The notes under the pieces: model-generated
Told to the model about the DNA's origin: nothing
Databases searched by the model: none
The model's input: the letters and a program-made list of their open reading frames with translations, nothing else
Program-made: the position numbers and the translations under genes
Source: Echria macrotheca
Lineage: Eukaryota > Ascomycota > Sordariomycetes > Sordariales > Schizotheciaceae
Assembly: GCA_030411725.1 (NCBI GenBank)
Contig: MU839835.1
Coordinates: forward strand, 1,426,001-1,490,000
Length of the DNA: 64,000 nt
Reading direction: 5' to 3'
Part shown: in pieces, positions 11,018 to 22,791 of the stretch
Layout: every line of letters starts with the position of its first letter
Position numbering within the stretch: position 1 is the stretch's first letter

Positions 11018-14000
11018 TTGGAGTGGGTTGGGATATATATAGTAAGGAAATAAGACAAACACAGAAGAACAGGGAAAGGAGAAAAAAAAGTGTTCAAAAT
11101 AAGGAAATGTGCGTTCTCCGAACCATGGTGTTGTTAGCTTTCTTCGCTTGAAGCAAGCCAGCCTGAAGCCTGCGCAAAGCCAAAAGTTGAGCGGCCGTCA
11201 CCAATGCTTGGCGCAACAGGGGCAGGCCTCGCACGGACCGTTGACAGCTGTCAAGATCTTGATCAGATCTGGTGGCTTGAGTGATCCTCGATCCACCCGG
11301 TCTTTCCCTTGCACCAAACCTGGACCCCGAAACGGCCCGACTGGCGGACCACCATCCCAACCCGATATCCTCGCCGTTGCCTGTTATATCCCAGCGACAT
11401 ATTACTATCGTGTTGATGAAGAGGCGTCGGGTTGCCCGGTGCGTGAGACGGGACAGCAGGGGCCTTTTGCGATCGGACGATAAAAGTGTGGCTGCGGGCG
11501 GCAATGGGACTTCAACGTGGGAACGTTGCCGTCGATGGACATTTGGAGAACTGGTTTATTAGACCTAGTAGGTAGCATCCGCGTCCGCGCGACGGTTCCG
11601 ATCCGGATTCGGTCACCGAAGCCCGGTCTTCCTCTGAGTATCGAGCTACCGCAGCATCCCGACCTTCCGGTTCTCTGTGTTGCTTCTCATGATTTTGCTT
11701 TGACCACAGCGCATTGTCCTGGACAGAACCTCCAATCTTTGGTAACCAATCGGGCACCTCATATTGAACGAGAGCTCATGTTCGAAGCAACCAGTCAGTC
11801 AAAATACCATGCTTAGGACCTAAAGCTGCCTGAGATGGGACGATAGTGGCTCCATGTTCCTGCCAGTGCCCTCTCTAGTGCTGGAGAAGAGATGTCCACA
11901 TATTCTGGGATATCTTCCATATGTCCCTGGGTTGAGATCATCAGAAGCCAATACTGTAACTTGGAATACCAAGTACTTCTTAGTTTGTCGGTAGGAGAAG
12001 TTTTCTCTCATCTCCCCGAGCAAAGTGAAAAGCACAAGTCGGCGCGTGATAAGGGCGGAGTGGAAAATGCAACTTCAACAGCGCCGGCTGCACTTTCCTT
12101 CATCTCGGGCTCTGCAATCGAAGTCACCAATTCCCAGAAAAATGTTGAACACATCGACTCAATGGCTGCTTCAGGTCGCGTACCAAAGCTCGGCTGCTGT
12201 TCCGTCGCTTGACCGACGTCGTCCAATCCACGGAGACACGCCCGAAATGTGTCGATTTCTTATTAGGCCAACGGCGGCGGCCCCGACAACCTCGCTACCG
12301 TCTCCTGTCTCCTCTGGCCGAGGTCAGGACTCATCGACCGTCGACGGGATGGAACGGGAACCCATGAGGCTGCACAGCCACTTGACCCTCTCCACAGAAC
12401 GACATCAACGCGGGGTCAGGACCAGCACAGCCTTCCTGGAAGCGGAGAATCGGCTTCAAAGTTGCATCGACGGCAGCATAATCGAACCGACGGGACAGTA
12501 GATCGCCGTGAGGGCTAACGCGCGTTAGCATTCCCCAACGGCTTTCACAACAGAGATCTCATACCCGTGTCGCGATGATGGGCCCTGTTGAAGAGTGTGG
12601 CGCAGCCTGGATGTTCTGAGTGGAAGATCGCTGGCGACATCGCGGCCGCACAAACGGGCCAATCATATCGTCTGGTCTGTACGTGGCTTGGCCTGCAAGG
12701 GTGGTAAGAATCTCCAACTACAGGCCTCCTCACAGCGTCCTTGTTGATGTCATTCTCTCGAAAAGACCTCTAACAAGAACAAAAAAGACCTGTTAATTTC
12801 CGAGAGGTGCCTAAGAAGTAGTCAGTTACAGAGATTTACACTGCCTTGCGCCCGGCTCCTATTCCCGAGCTAACAATCATTCAGGGATTGGAGTGTAGCA
12901 CTGGCTGCCGAGCGCTGCCGAGAGGTTGAGCAGCGGTTGTCCTATCAGACTCGCAGGTTCACACAGACCGGTTCAAGGTGGAAATGCTGTTGCTGACCTT
13001 CCTACGTGGGCAGAGAATAGGAACATCAAAAAAGACAGCGGTACGGCTCAAAGCATACGTCTCAGGTTGAAGAAATGAAATGGAGATCGGAAGCCACGAG
13101 ATTAACAACTCGCATTTCGCGGGCGCATGTCCGTTTTTGGCGTCAACCTTCAAGACGACCCGCCGGTGTAAATATTCGCCCGTTCCGGGCTGGCCCGAAA
13201 CACCGGGACGGGAGTCTGAGTGGATGGACGAAGCTCATGACGAGGCGCAATTTTAGAACCCAAAAAGCAGTGCAATCGTCAGCATTCTAATTCCTAGGCA
13301 GGTGGTGCTCGGCGTGTCATAGGTGGGTGCCATGCGCTTCTCGAACGTAAGGCTGATCCAGGGGCTGCCGAGCCGAGGGAGTGCGCCAGAGAAAACAGCC
13401 ATTCATGTGTCCAACAAAATGATGGCGGATGACTCCCATGCCGATCGGACGGAAGCAGGGTGCACCCTCTGCCCAATGGGCCGAGGCATCGCGATATCAT
13501 CATCCATAGGGCTGAGAAGGATGGGGCGTTTCGAAACTTGGTCGTGTCAGAACCCACGATCGACGTTGATTTCACACTTTAGCGTCACTCGGCCACATCA
13601 AACACCCTGGCCAAGTCCTTTTGCGCGTGCGGCCGAGGGGCTCAGCACGGTGCCGAGCGGGGCTCTTCGTGGTCAGTCTGACTCTTGTTGCACCCGGAGG
13701 TGAGACATTGGAATGCGACAGCTTGGGATGAAGGCCAAGAGCAGGAGGGCGATGGTGCGGAGGGCATCCACGGGCCGACCGGCTTGTCGCGTGGCGAGCG
13801 TTCCGAGATTGTGATGGAGGGTAGGTGCAACGGCAGATGCCGGGACTTGATCCCACTACTTTGGAGGGGCCCAGGGAATGCTCTTTTGCCCTCAACGAGG
13901 TCACCGAAGGTTCCTGTGCTCCAGTCGTACAGGTGGTGACTAACTCGTCACCCTTCCGGCCGTCGCCCGTGCGGTTTGCGCAAAGATGTCGCCCGCCAAA

Positions 14001-15189
14001 TCATTGGAGGAGGGACGCCACCTGATAGCCAAGGTGCGCGACACGGCCTACAAACGCGGGCCAGTCCCAACGACGCAGGTTGTGGCGTTCTGCGCGGTGA
14101 GCTCGTTGCTGCTCTTGGATGCACCTGGGAAGGGGATGCGGAGGGCTTATGCGCTTCTGCGTCCAGACCACGACCAATCCAGGACAGCCGAACCTCAGCC
14201 AGCCAACACAGCCTTGGTATTCCACAAGAGGCTACCTCGCAGACGTGTGGCACCCCCTCATGTCGGTCGAGAGGACAGTCTCACAGACGATAGATTTCCA
14301 AGGACATGGTATGGATATTGACGGAAACGGCAGTACGGATGTGGTTGAAATGCCCAGCATGCGTCGGCGGACTGGAACGGCCGATCAGCGCCGGAAGGAT
14401 TCAACGACACCGAGTCTCATAGAATATCTGATTAGAACTGGGTACTTGGCTGCGCGAGCCACGACGTGGAACCAAAATTACAGAATTGCCCAGTAATCCT
14501 TCCAGGACGAGGCGATCCACAAAGTCCTGAATACTGGCTGTTCGAGGTAGGTAGTTACTTGTACAGGTGCACACTGGCTTGGCGAGTTCGCGGGAGTGGG
14601 GACGGCTCCGAGCGGGATGTGCACCATCACGAAGGGACCGCAAGGTGGGCGGCTCGGCGGCCTGCAAAATGTCGCCGGGAGCTCCCCTTCCCCCTGTTAC
14701 CCCTGTGGCCCCTCACCAGCCAACTGCCCGCACCGCTTCGAATTTACCTTTAATACAGCGAGCCTCGCCCACAGCCTCTCCAAATCCTTGCCCGCCCATT
14801 TTGTTTGCTTCCCAGCGACAAACTTTACTCAGGTGCGGCACAGTGTTCCGGGTTTTGACACAACTTCTGCTCCCAGGTTTCGTCTCTGAACTCGCGACGG
14901 CCGACTTCCTCCCGGCTTTCTCGATCGGCAGCTGCAGCTCGACAGACCTCTGCAGCTCACGCTCGGTGCGATCCAATCCGGCCGATTCCCGCCGAGCTGG
15001 CGCAACCAGCTGCCGAACAAGGCGCGGCCTTTTCTTTGTATGGGAAACACGAGTGCGAAATCATCGCGACCTCGATAGCTCCGCAATAAGAGATCGCGCG
15101 CAGTGTCAATTGGCTCCACGGATCTGCAGCGGCCGCATGGGCTTCAACAGGCGATACCACCCGGGTAACAAGGCAAACGAATCAAGCTC
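11018..15189. other. 4.2 kb with no recognisable gene
   Basis: The left end is the Rit1 promoter and the right end the GC-rich leader and promoter of the Zn2Cys6 gene. Frames of up to about 130 codons occur on both strands between 11.1 and 14.8 kb, but they overlap each other. They read as Pro/Arg/Ser-rich low-information sequence and carry no domain I know. A decayed gene or mobile element could hide here; I cannot show one. Confidence 0.4.
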
Positions 15190-17423
15190 ATGTCGTCGGA
15201 ATCCCACGCGGCGCCGGGAGCTCCTCCCACCTCCGCCCTCAACGGCGGCGCCCCCGCAGACCCCACGCTGAAGCCTCGGCGCGCAAGAACGAGCAAGCCA
15301 AAAGTAAAGACAGGGTGCAACAACTGCAAGTAGGTTTGGACCGAGGTGGAGAATGGAATGGTGGATGCTGATATTCGGGTCCCAGACAGAGGAGGATCAA
15401 GTGCGACGAGAAACGACCATCATGTGCAAACTGCATCCGCTCCAAGAAGATATGTTCGGGCTACCCCCCTCCGGCTCGGAGCGCGCGGCCGTTTGAAGAA
15501 ATCCGCATCGCACCGAAGCCCATTATTGCCGTAGCTACTAGCGCCCCGGCGCCGGTCCGAGAACCAGTACAGGCGATACAGCTCCCTCCCCGGCGTGTTC
15601 AGAAAGTTCAACGGCGCATCGCCGGCCAGGTGCCACCAAGTGCTCCTCCGGTTGTAGTCCTCCTACAGACTCCCAGCGTGTTGCCTTTCGACGCGCAAGA
15701 GGGGCTTTATTATCAGTTGTTCCAAGAGCAGACGGCCAACGAGCTGTCCGGGTTCTTTGACTCGGCATTCTGGGCCCGATCGGTGCTGCAAGAATGTCAT
15801 TCGGAAGCGTCGATCCGCCATGCCGTCGTCGCCTTGGGCGCCCTGTACAAGACGCTGGAGAAGTCGGCCGAGTCTCCGCCAGGGTCACCAAGCGGAGACC
15901 GAGACCCGAGTGATACGGCCTGGAGTCATTGGGAGATGGCTGTCAAGCAGTACTCCCGAGCATGCCAGGAGTTGATGCTCGCGCACTCGGCTGACACGAG
16001 ATCCAATAGGACGAGACTGATGGCGTCAGTACTGCTGGCATGCTTCGACTCTTTTATCGGCGACCACAAACAAGCCATCGTCCAGATCCAAACCGGGCTG
16101 GGACTGCTAGAACAGCTTCGCGCCGAGCGACGGCGAGCTTTTCTGCCCCGGCCGGAAGAGCCGGTCGAGGCCGAGCTCATCCAGATGTTTACGCGCATGG
16201 CCATCCAGGCTAAATCCTACGACATGGCGTTCCACTTTCCTCAGCCCTACGTCGTCCGGCTCACCCAGCCATCGGCCGATCCGACTTCTCCCGGCTCCGA
16301 CAGCGGCGGCTCCCCGGTCTCCATCTACCAAGACCCGATCCCTGATCGCTTCTCGTCGGTGCTCGAGGCGCGCTTCAAGTGGGATGCCCTGGCCGAGCGA
16401 ATCTTCCGCTTCACCGAGACCATGTTCAACCAGTCGCAGAGCGGCGTCATGGGTATCCTGCCGACATCGGTGCGGCAGTTTGGTCTCCGGTTCAAGCAGG
16501 AGATGGAGGCCTGGTCGGACGCCTTTGAGCATATTCTCGTTTCCCGGACGGCGCCGGGCGTGAGCAGCCAGGAGAAGGCGTGTATCGCCGTGCTTAAGAT
16601 GTACCAGATCATGAGCTATATCTTGTTTCTGATGACCTTCAGCGACAGCGAGATGGGTTTCGACAAATATACCGACGACTTCAATGTCATTGTCGACCTT
16701 GCCTTGGAAGTCGTGGGCGACGAGGAACGACGAGCGGCGATGAAGAGGTGTCCGGACCCAAGGTTCTGCCATCACCGTGGCCGGCACGATTCTGATGCGT
16801 CGTTTGGCGGTCTCGACTATTCTGCTCGGCATATCAAGCCGAGTTTTAGTGCTGATCTCGGCATTGTCCCGCCGCTGTTCGTGGTCGCAACCAAGTGTCG
16901 TGACCGACCCACGAGGTGGAAGGCGATCCAACTGCTCAAGAGCAGCCCCAGGCGAGAGGGCATGTGGGACAGCGAGCTGACGGCGCGGATCGCCATGTGG
17001 ATTGCCGATATCGAGGACGGGCCGGAACCCGAGGTTAATCTTGACGACCTGCAAAACAGTTTCCGGTCCCCGACGCCGGGAGATAGCGCAATCGGCAGCA
17101 GTCCGGGCCAGGCACAGTCACCACGTCCGTCGACGAGCGGATCCAGCGTGCGGGTGGGATCCATCGACTTTTCCGACGCCGCGCTCGGGCCCGGCGGGAA
17201 CGCAAGATGGGATATGCGGAGGGAGAGCCGGGGCGAGAGTCCGTTTTCGACCACGTCACAGCGGACGCAGAGAAAGAGTATTATTCCCGAGGACCGGCGG
17301 GTCATGGTCCGGGCTGTCGAGTTTGACCTTCGCGAGCGGTTTGCAGTCGTACAGCTTGGGTCCAGAGACTTGCCGACGGGCACGCCGGACCTCAAGACAC
17401 GCGTGACCAAGATTACCTGGTGA
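15190..17423 (+). CDS. Zn(II)2Cys6 transcription factor
   Basis: Exon 1 (15190-15329) and exon 2 (15386-17423) encode 725 residues. The 56-nt intron interrupts the zinc cluster, a common fungal position. Using the AG at 15384-15385 rebuilds exact spacing: cysteines 43, 46, 53, 60, 63 and 70 in CNNCKQRRIKC, DEKRPSC and ANCIRSKKIC (C-x2-C-x6-C-x6-C-x2-C-x6-C). The two later AGs, at 15388-15389 and 15390-15391, break the pattern. Basic residues flank the cluster. From about residue 150 a fungal TF middle region of the DUF3468 type begins (DAQEGLYYQLFQEQTANELSG). The tail is Ser/Pro-rich. It is expected to bind CGG-containing DNA sites in the nucleus; the target pathway is unknown and no metabolic cluster adjoins it. 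Confidence 0.92.
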
Positions 17424-18221
17424 TTCTTGTCCTACGATCTGACGTTTTATTTTCTTCTCATATATACCCGGATGTTACAACAAGGCAAAACTCTCTTCAC
17501 TTGTTTGGACATCCCTTTTAACGAAGGTTACGCTCATGGTTACAACGATGAAAAGAAAAGCAAAGAAGTTATATGTGGGACGACAAAATCGGTCTATTCG
17601 TTTTGACTCAGTGTTTCTTTCTGGGAGAATTTTAGTAGTCGTGACTGCCATCGACCCGCGAGGGGAGAGGATGGGGTCGGGGGATTTGTTTCTTGATGAT
17701 CCGGTATCAGGTTAGCAAGGCTTTTTAGGGGGTCTCTATTCGGCTTTCTAGGTATAACCCTGAATACCTTAGGCTCGGGAGAGGATGATGTAGCAACGGA
17801 ATGGCTATCTAGGAGGGACCAGGTGTCTCTTTTGATATGTGTAACGCATGTGTTGTAATAAGAAAGGAATAAATCTTTGAAATGTCTATAGTTCTCCTCG
17901 TGTGATCTTCTCGTCTATGGAAGGCTTAGTTATGCTAATATCGTTAGTCTGCCGCATGGGTGTGTATGTTTGTCTGGTATAGCCGAATATCAAACCAGAA
18001 CCAGATTGCCAGATAACATCAGTGGTAGATGTGGTACCTAGATCAGCTAGGAGCAGACGAACGGGGACGCACCTTCCCATCTACCTAAAGTATGCCCACT
18101 GCCGCCCACATACACACATACACACACACACATCCGACAGTCAAACAAGGAAGGAACAGCCACACAGCAAACCATTTCACTTGATAAGAAAGAAATCCCA
18201 GCGAACTGTACAACAGCAACC
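17424..18221. other. Intergenic between transcription factor and tRNA
   Basis: This is AT-richer 3' flank of the transcription factor, followed by tRNA upstream sequence with a CA-rich microsatellite at about 18107-18133. No gene seen. Confidence 0.5.
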
Positions 18222-18303
18222 ACCCCTCTGGTGTATCGGTAACATAGCGGATTCTCAGGCCTCTGAATCTCCGTTGCGCAGGGTTCGACTCCCTGGGGGG
18301 GTG
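18222..18303 (+). tRNA. tRNA-Glu(CTC) with an 11-nt intron
   Basis: The cloverleaf can be folded by hand. The acceptor stem pairs ACCCCTC (18222-18228) with GGGGGGT (18296-18302), discriminator G. The D arm is GTGT/ACAT around a loop containing GG. The anticodon stem is GCGGA/TCCGT, and the T arm is CAGGG/CCCTG around TTCGACT. The internal promoter fits: A box TGGTGTATCGG and a perfect B box GGTTCGACTCC. The anticodon arm is 11 nt too long, as expected for an intron one base 3' of the anticodon. Removing 18258-18268 leaves loop TT-CTC-A-C, that is CTC with U33 and A37, like the tRNA-Glu loop. A T6 tract follows. Isotype is less certain than tRNA status, since the body differs from common fungal tRNA-Glu. 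Confidence 0.82.
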
Positions 18304-18306
18304 TTC

Positions 18307-18312
18307 TTTTTT
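18307..18312 (+). terminator. Pol III terminator of the tRNA
   Basis: A TTTTTT run three bases after the tRNA discriminator is the standard RNA polymerase III stop signal. Confidence 0.8.
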
Positions 18313-18355
18313 GTTTATGTAGTATTACATCTTTGAAGTTTTACTGCCCACAACA

Positions 18356-18391
18356 CCCCCCCCCCCCCCCTTTTTGTTTTTTTTTTTTTTT
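18356..18391. repeat. C15 followed by T-rich homopolymer
   Basis: Fifteen C residues (18356-18370) run directly into T5-G-T15. This is a simple low-complexity tract downstream of the tRNA, prone to sequencing length error. Confidence 0.85.
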
Positions 18392-19260
18392 GTTTTGCTG
18401 TGGATTTATAACAATGACCCGGTTGGATCTTTGATGCTTTTCCCGGGCAAGTTCCGAAATATCTCGTGTGAGGGCGGCGTTGGGTCATCAGAGAGTGTTT
18501 GGTGTGTTGTTGAACCTCTTGCTACGCGGCGGCGGTTGAAGAGATAACTTACAGTCGACAGACAGGATTTTCCCATTTATTCTGGGATCCAAGTCTAGGG
18601 CAGAGGATTGGTAAAATAGAGGTTTCTGGCTACCTACTAATTACGCTGAATTTGGGGTCCTGCCACCACGACATATGTACTCACTCTTCCTGAGAGCCCG
18701 ATATCGTCTAGATGAGCTTCTGCTGCTCAGTCCTGGCCCTGGCTGGTGGTCGTGCCAGCAAATAGCCACAGTTAGGATTCTAGGGTGCCGACCGTAGCAT
18801 TCTGGCAATCCTTTTGGAAGGTTGGCTCAATTGGGTGTGTGGTCCTGCAACCCAGCCGTCACAGATCTTACTGAAAAATATTTACTTTGCTACCTACCTT
18901 ACCATCCCGCTTTACGTAGGTAGTCGCGAACTTATTACATCTCCCGGCCCAGCCAGTCACGTATCTGCTGTACCACCGCCCATCCTCTCTTTGTTGGCTT
19001 GCCGTATACTAATCCAGTAGTAGTACCCTCTCCCGCGCTGCTTTGTCCTTCTGATCTAGTAGTCGTCCAAGAGTTCCTCGGGGTAGCGAGGCTCGATGCA
19101 CGGATTCCCGCAAGGATGATTTCTTTGCCAATGCTAGGAGCATCAAGGTCATGATGCCTCTCTTGGAGGACTGCGTGGGATACATGTGGTGAGCCACGGC
19201 CTACGTGACTGTCAAAAGCCTAAAAGGGATCAGCGTTGAGTTTCGACATGGATGATTGGG

Positions 19261-22200
19261 CTAGCTTACTGTGCCGGCGGTGGTCAATCTTGTTGAATTG
19301 ACGCAGAGCTGTGGGACGGGCAACTTCAATATGTTCGTCGCCCCTAAACGATCTCCGCCGCCGCTGCCGATGCCGATCCACGCCTGACCTGAGGTAAGAG
19401 CCCCTACGCTGTTATTCACTCCCGCACGGCTCAGCTCTATTTTATGATGCTGATTGGTGGCAGCCCTGCCCTCCATTGTTCCGACGCCTGATAACCCCGG
19501 TTTACCAGGGTCAGCAACATCACCAGCCGTTTCCGAAATTCGCTGCTGCAAAGACGTGAGCATTTTGCTTTCACCAGCATCTCCTTCCTCCAACCAGCTC
19601 TTTATCGTGGCGTAATTGTGTGCCCGGTAGTACTCTGCAAGGTCTTGGAGAGAAACAGTTCGGCCTTTTCTGCAGAATAGGGGCTCCAGGTCCACCGCGT
19701 CGCGATGCTCCCATATGACGATTGATTCGTTATTGACCCCATGACAAACAGCTCGAGCGTCAACACCAGTACTCTCGAAACTTCTCTTGAAATCAGTCAA
19801 CAGATTAAATTGGCCACTTGCCCCAAATCGGAGAAATATCTCAACGCCCCCCCAAAATGCTCTGTCACGCGCAAGACGCGGCAGGTCAGACTCCGGATTG
19901 ACAGAGAAAGCGAAACCAAGAAACGCGTGCCAAATGCTGACCGGAGAATGGGCGAGATACATTGATCGCATCGGAGCCACTGCGTTGACCGATACGCCGT
20001 TCTCAAGTAGGGCATAGAGAGTTGAAAGAAGAGCCTGGCTTGGTTTCAACAGTGGCCCCGAGTCATCCACGGACGGGGATGAACCGAGATCAATGAATGA
20101 TTCCACGAGACATTGGAGCAATGATGCACCGCATTCTCCGGTGTTGATGCTTGGATCATTCCGGAGCCTGTGTGAGACGTAGTGATGCATCCCGAGCTGT
20201 ACAGCAAGGTGAATGCCGGAGATTTTTGCCTTGCGAATATTGCCTGTTTCGGGGTATGGGCGCGAATTCCGGCCAAATGCAACCGACGAAAGAGTTGGGA
20301 TACACTCTGTGCCCCAGCGATGTGCAGATATCTGGTGAAGGCCCTGCTTCATAACTAGGCATTCGTCCAAAGCAAGCATTTCCTGGAGAGCACGGGCCTC
20401 CCCCTTTTGCTCAATGCATTGGGAATGCAACTGTCCGAAAGCTTCGGCAATGTCGTCCGTCAATTTGTGTATTTCTACTACGTTGTCGAATCCAGAACAT
20501 TTGATCTGTGCGAGAAGCACACGGCAAACGGCACGATTTAGGTCGAAGGCGTTCAACCCGGCCCGTTCAGGAAGACATCTTTCCAGCCATTCGGGTACCG
20601 ATCGGTGGATGAAGTTGACCGAATCTTGATACATTGGCAGTTCGTGAAGGGCGGGGTCGCTGTTTGGTCGAATCTCAAGAAGGCAGTTACAGCGGGCGTT
20701 CAGCTTTCTCCTGGCAGCTTCCAGCTGTGCGTCGAGTTCCGATGGCCGCGGTATATTGTCTGGGAGATAGGTCGCAAAATCTGGGTTCTCAAAAAAGAGG
20801 AACAGCAAGCCATAGCGAAACAGAGGCCAGCCGCCGCTTTCCGAGTCGGCCATGCGCAGGGCCACAGCCAAAGTGCTGTATGCCTCATGTCGATAAATCA
20901 GTTCTATGGAATCCAGCATGTGACGGAAGAAGTCATCGAGCTCCGAGGGCAAGTGCTCCAGCTTTTTCCGAAGCATGTTGATGGAGTCACCGTTCTCCAG
21001 TAGTCCTTTCCGTAAGGTCCTTGTCACCAGGTAAACCCAAAGAAAGACACCCTCGGCTTTGGTGACAATTTCTTGAACCAGGGCGTCGTATTCCGTAGCA
21101 GCCAGAGTTCTGCCACACTTGCTCTTTTTCGACCCAGGTAGGCCCGTGAGTCTATCCATGACGAACTTCCGAATGTCCCCCTGCGTGAGTAGGTGGAGGT
21201 GGACGCGTTGCCCAGGCTCAATGTCGTGGAAAATGGGCAGCTCCCGGCTCGAGACACAGAGCTTCACCCTGCCGGGCATCGCGTTGCTCCAATCTTTGAG
21301 GCGCACGACCAGATCGGAATAGTCTTCTTGGGGGTCTTCAAACTCATCAAGGCCATCAATGAAGAAGCAGAAACGAGGACCATGCCTGTTGCTCTGGGCC
21401 TTGTTTGAGACGAGACAGTTAAAAGCCCCTTGGATGTCTCGTTCCGATAGGGTTACCGAGCCCGTATATGAAGCAGATCCGAACTGGAGTTCTCTTTGAT
21501 CGCGATCCAGGCTTCCAAGCAGCTGCTCGAAAAGGTCCGGACATTTAGACAAGACTGTATGAAGCAGCGAGCGAACCAAGCCTCTGGTTGATTTCTGAAG
21601 CGGGTGGCCGGGCTTCCAAAAGAAGAAGCTCGCGAGGACTAGTTGATTGGTTTTCCCGGACCACTCCTGGAGGAAAGATCTTGTTCGTGCATCCTGGACG
21701 AGATATTTCATCAAGGTTGACTTCCCAGAGCCTGGTTTCCCAGCGATATGGAATACGCCTTCCCCGTTCGACAGCCAGTCTCTGAACGAGAGTTTCAGGG
21801 CCGGATGAGACTCGAATAGCTTTGAGTCTTTCTCAAACATGTACTCAAAGGTGGAAGGGTGGGCATCGAGGACGCTTGAGAATCGCACTGTCCGGACGGG
21901 GAATTCCAGTTCCTTCAAGTAGGCCTGGAATAGCTGGGCAGCACTCCCAGCGCCGATACAGGCCCTCAGAGCTGTCTCAAGATTCTTTGAAGCATTGGCT
22001 TCGTTTTTATCAGAGTTGTACGTCTCAAGGCGGGAGACCCAGGCCTGGATAGCCTTCAGCTCAGATAATTGCCTGAATCCAATGCCTTGAAGCAGGACAA
22101 GGCTCCGCTGCGTCTCCTCCCTTTTGCCGGGAAACATCGTGTGAGCGGAAATACGGATTCTCAAGGGTCTACGTTTAAGGAAAGTTCTCGCTGACCTCAT

Positions 22201-22791
22201 AGCGGAAAGAGATGCCAGCTCGAGAAGACGCCTCGCGCTGTCAAGGCGCTTCTGAAGTCCGTCGATCTCGCTCTTCTTGAAAGTAAACTTAGCGGCGAGA
22301 GCAATGCTTCCCAACGCCGACCGCTTCTGGTGAGGCCTCGCGGGCTGGCATTGGCATTCTTGGCGCGGTCCAGCTTTTCTTAGCTTGTTCACGTTCGCTT
22401 GTTTCTTTGCAACAATGAGAGTATCGTCATCTCTCAGTGCTTTCTCTTTGCCGTTGCATGCGTCGCATGCGTCCTCTGCCAGCGTTTTGGCGTTCCTCCA
22501 GGCCGTGCACTGATCGATCAACTCCAGCATTTCGCGACACGTTCCGGCGCAATCCTTCGAAGCGGCAACCAGACTCCTTTGGGCGCTTGTTTGGGGGGTG
22601 GAAGGGCAGGAGCTTGCCAGATGATTAGAGATGTCCTCGAGTTCCACGGAGAACTGTTCAATCCTGTCAAGCTCCTCCACCTGTCCTGTCGGCGAGTTAT
22701 AGATGCCTTTGGCAAGCGTGATGAACTTGCTTCCGGCATCGATGAATGTGATAATACTAGAAGTCAGGCCTATGATGGAAACAGGATCCAT
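19261..22791 (-). CDS. NACHT-domain STAND (fungal NOD-like receptor) protein
   Basis: One uninterrupted frame of 1176 codons. The N terminus, MDPVSIIGLTSSIITFIDAG, is the hydrophobic start typical of fungal STAND N-terminal effector/signalling domains. A helical, partly coiled region with a Cys-rich patch (about 107-150) follows. The NACHT NTPase has its P loop at 351-359 (GKPGSGKST) and Walker B at about 476-484 (FFIDGLDEF). A winged-helix-like region follows (VSSRELPIF, then GVFLWVYLVTRTL), then a segment with FIHRSVPEWLE found in many fungal NACHT proteins. No ankyrin, WD40 or TPR repeats are visible at the C terminus. Such proteins act in non-self recognition and programmed cell death in fungi; the ligand is unknown. 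The last about 60 residues look low in information, so a short 3' intron is possible. It is divergent from the MFS gene. Confidence 0.85.
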   Translation of the reverse strand: MDPVSIIGLTSSIITFIDAGSKFITLAKGIYNSPTGQVEELDRIEQFSVELEDISNHLASSCPSTPQTSAQRSLVAASKDCAGTCREMLELIDQCTAWRNAKTLAEDACDACNGKEKALRDDDTLIVAKKQANVNKLRKAGPRQECQCQPARPHQKRSALGSIALAAKFTFKKSEIDGLQKRLDSARRLLELASLSAMRSARTFLKRRPLRIRISAHTMFPGKREETQRSLVLLQGIGFRQLSELKAIQAWVSRLETYNSDKNEANASKNLETALRACIGAGSAAQLFQAYLKELEFPVRTVRFSSVLDAHPSTFEYMFEKDSKLFESHPALKLSFRDWLSNGEGVFHIAGKPGSGKSTLMKYLVQDARTRSFLQEWSGKTNQLVLASFFFWKPGHPLQKSTRGLVRSLLHTVLSKCPDLFEQLLGSLDRDQRELQFGSASYTGSVTLSERDIQGAFNCLVSNKAQSNRHGPRFCFFIDGLDEFEDPQEDYSDLVVRLKDWSNAMPGRVKLCVSSRELPIFHDIEPGQRVHLHLLTQGDIRKFVMDRLTGLPGSKKSKCGRTLAATEYDALVQEIVTKAEGVFLWVYLVTRTLRKGLLENGDSINMLRKKLEHLPSELDDFFRHMLDSIELIYRHEAYSTLAVALRMADSESGGWPLFRYGLLFLFFENPDFATYLPDNIPRPSELDAQLEAARRKLNARCNCLLEIRPNSDPALHELPMYQDSVNFIHRSVPEWLERCLPERAGLNAFDLNRAVCRVLLAQIKCSGFDNVVEIHKLTDDIAEAFGQLHSQCIEQKGEARALQEMLALDECLVMKQGLHQISAHRWGTECIPTLSSVAFGRNSRPYPETGNIRKAKISGIHLAVQLGMHHYVSHRLRNDPSINTGECGASLLQCLVESFIDLGSSPSVDDSGPLLKPSQALLSTLYALLENGVSVNAVAPMRSMYLAHSPVSIWHAFLGFAFSVNPESDLPRLARDRAFWGGVEIFLRFGASGQFNLLTDFKRSFESTGVDARAVCHGVNNESIVIWEHRDAVDLEPLFCRKGRTVSLQDLAEYYRAHNYATIKSWLEEGDAGESKMLTSLQQRISETAGDVADPGKPGLSGVGTMEGRAATNQHHKIELSRAGVNNSVGALTSGQAWIGIGSGGGDRLGATNILKLPVPQLCVNSTRLTTAGTVS

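Larger units (their letters stand above)
18304..19260. other. Intergenic between tRNA and the NACHT gene
   Basis: Apart from the homopolymer tract and one TACCTACCT motif at 18891, nothing is recognisable. It includes the 3' flank of the leftward NACHT gene. Confidence 0.5.

Noticed and set aside
15386..15391. Later AGs (15388-15389 and 15390-15391) as acceptor of the transcription-factor intron
   Set aside because: They break the C-x6-C spacing of the zinc cluster or shift the frame. The AG at 15384-15385 gives the exact pattern.
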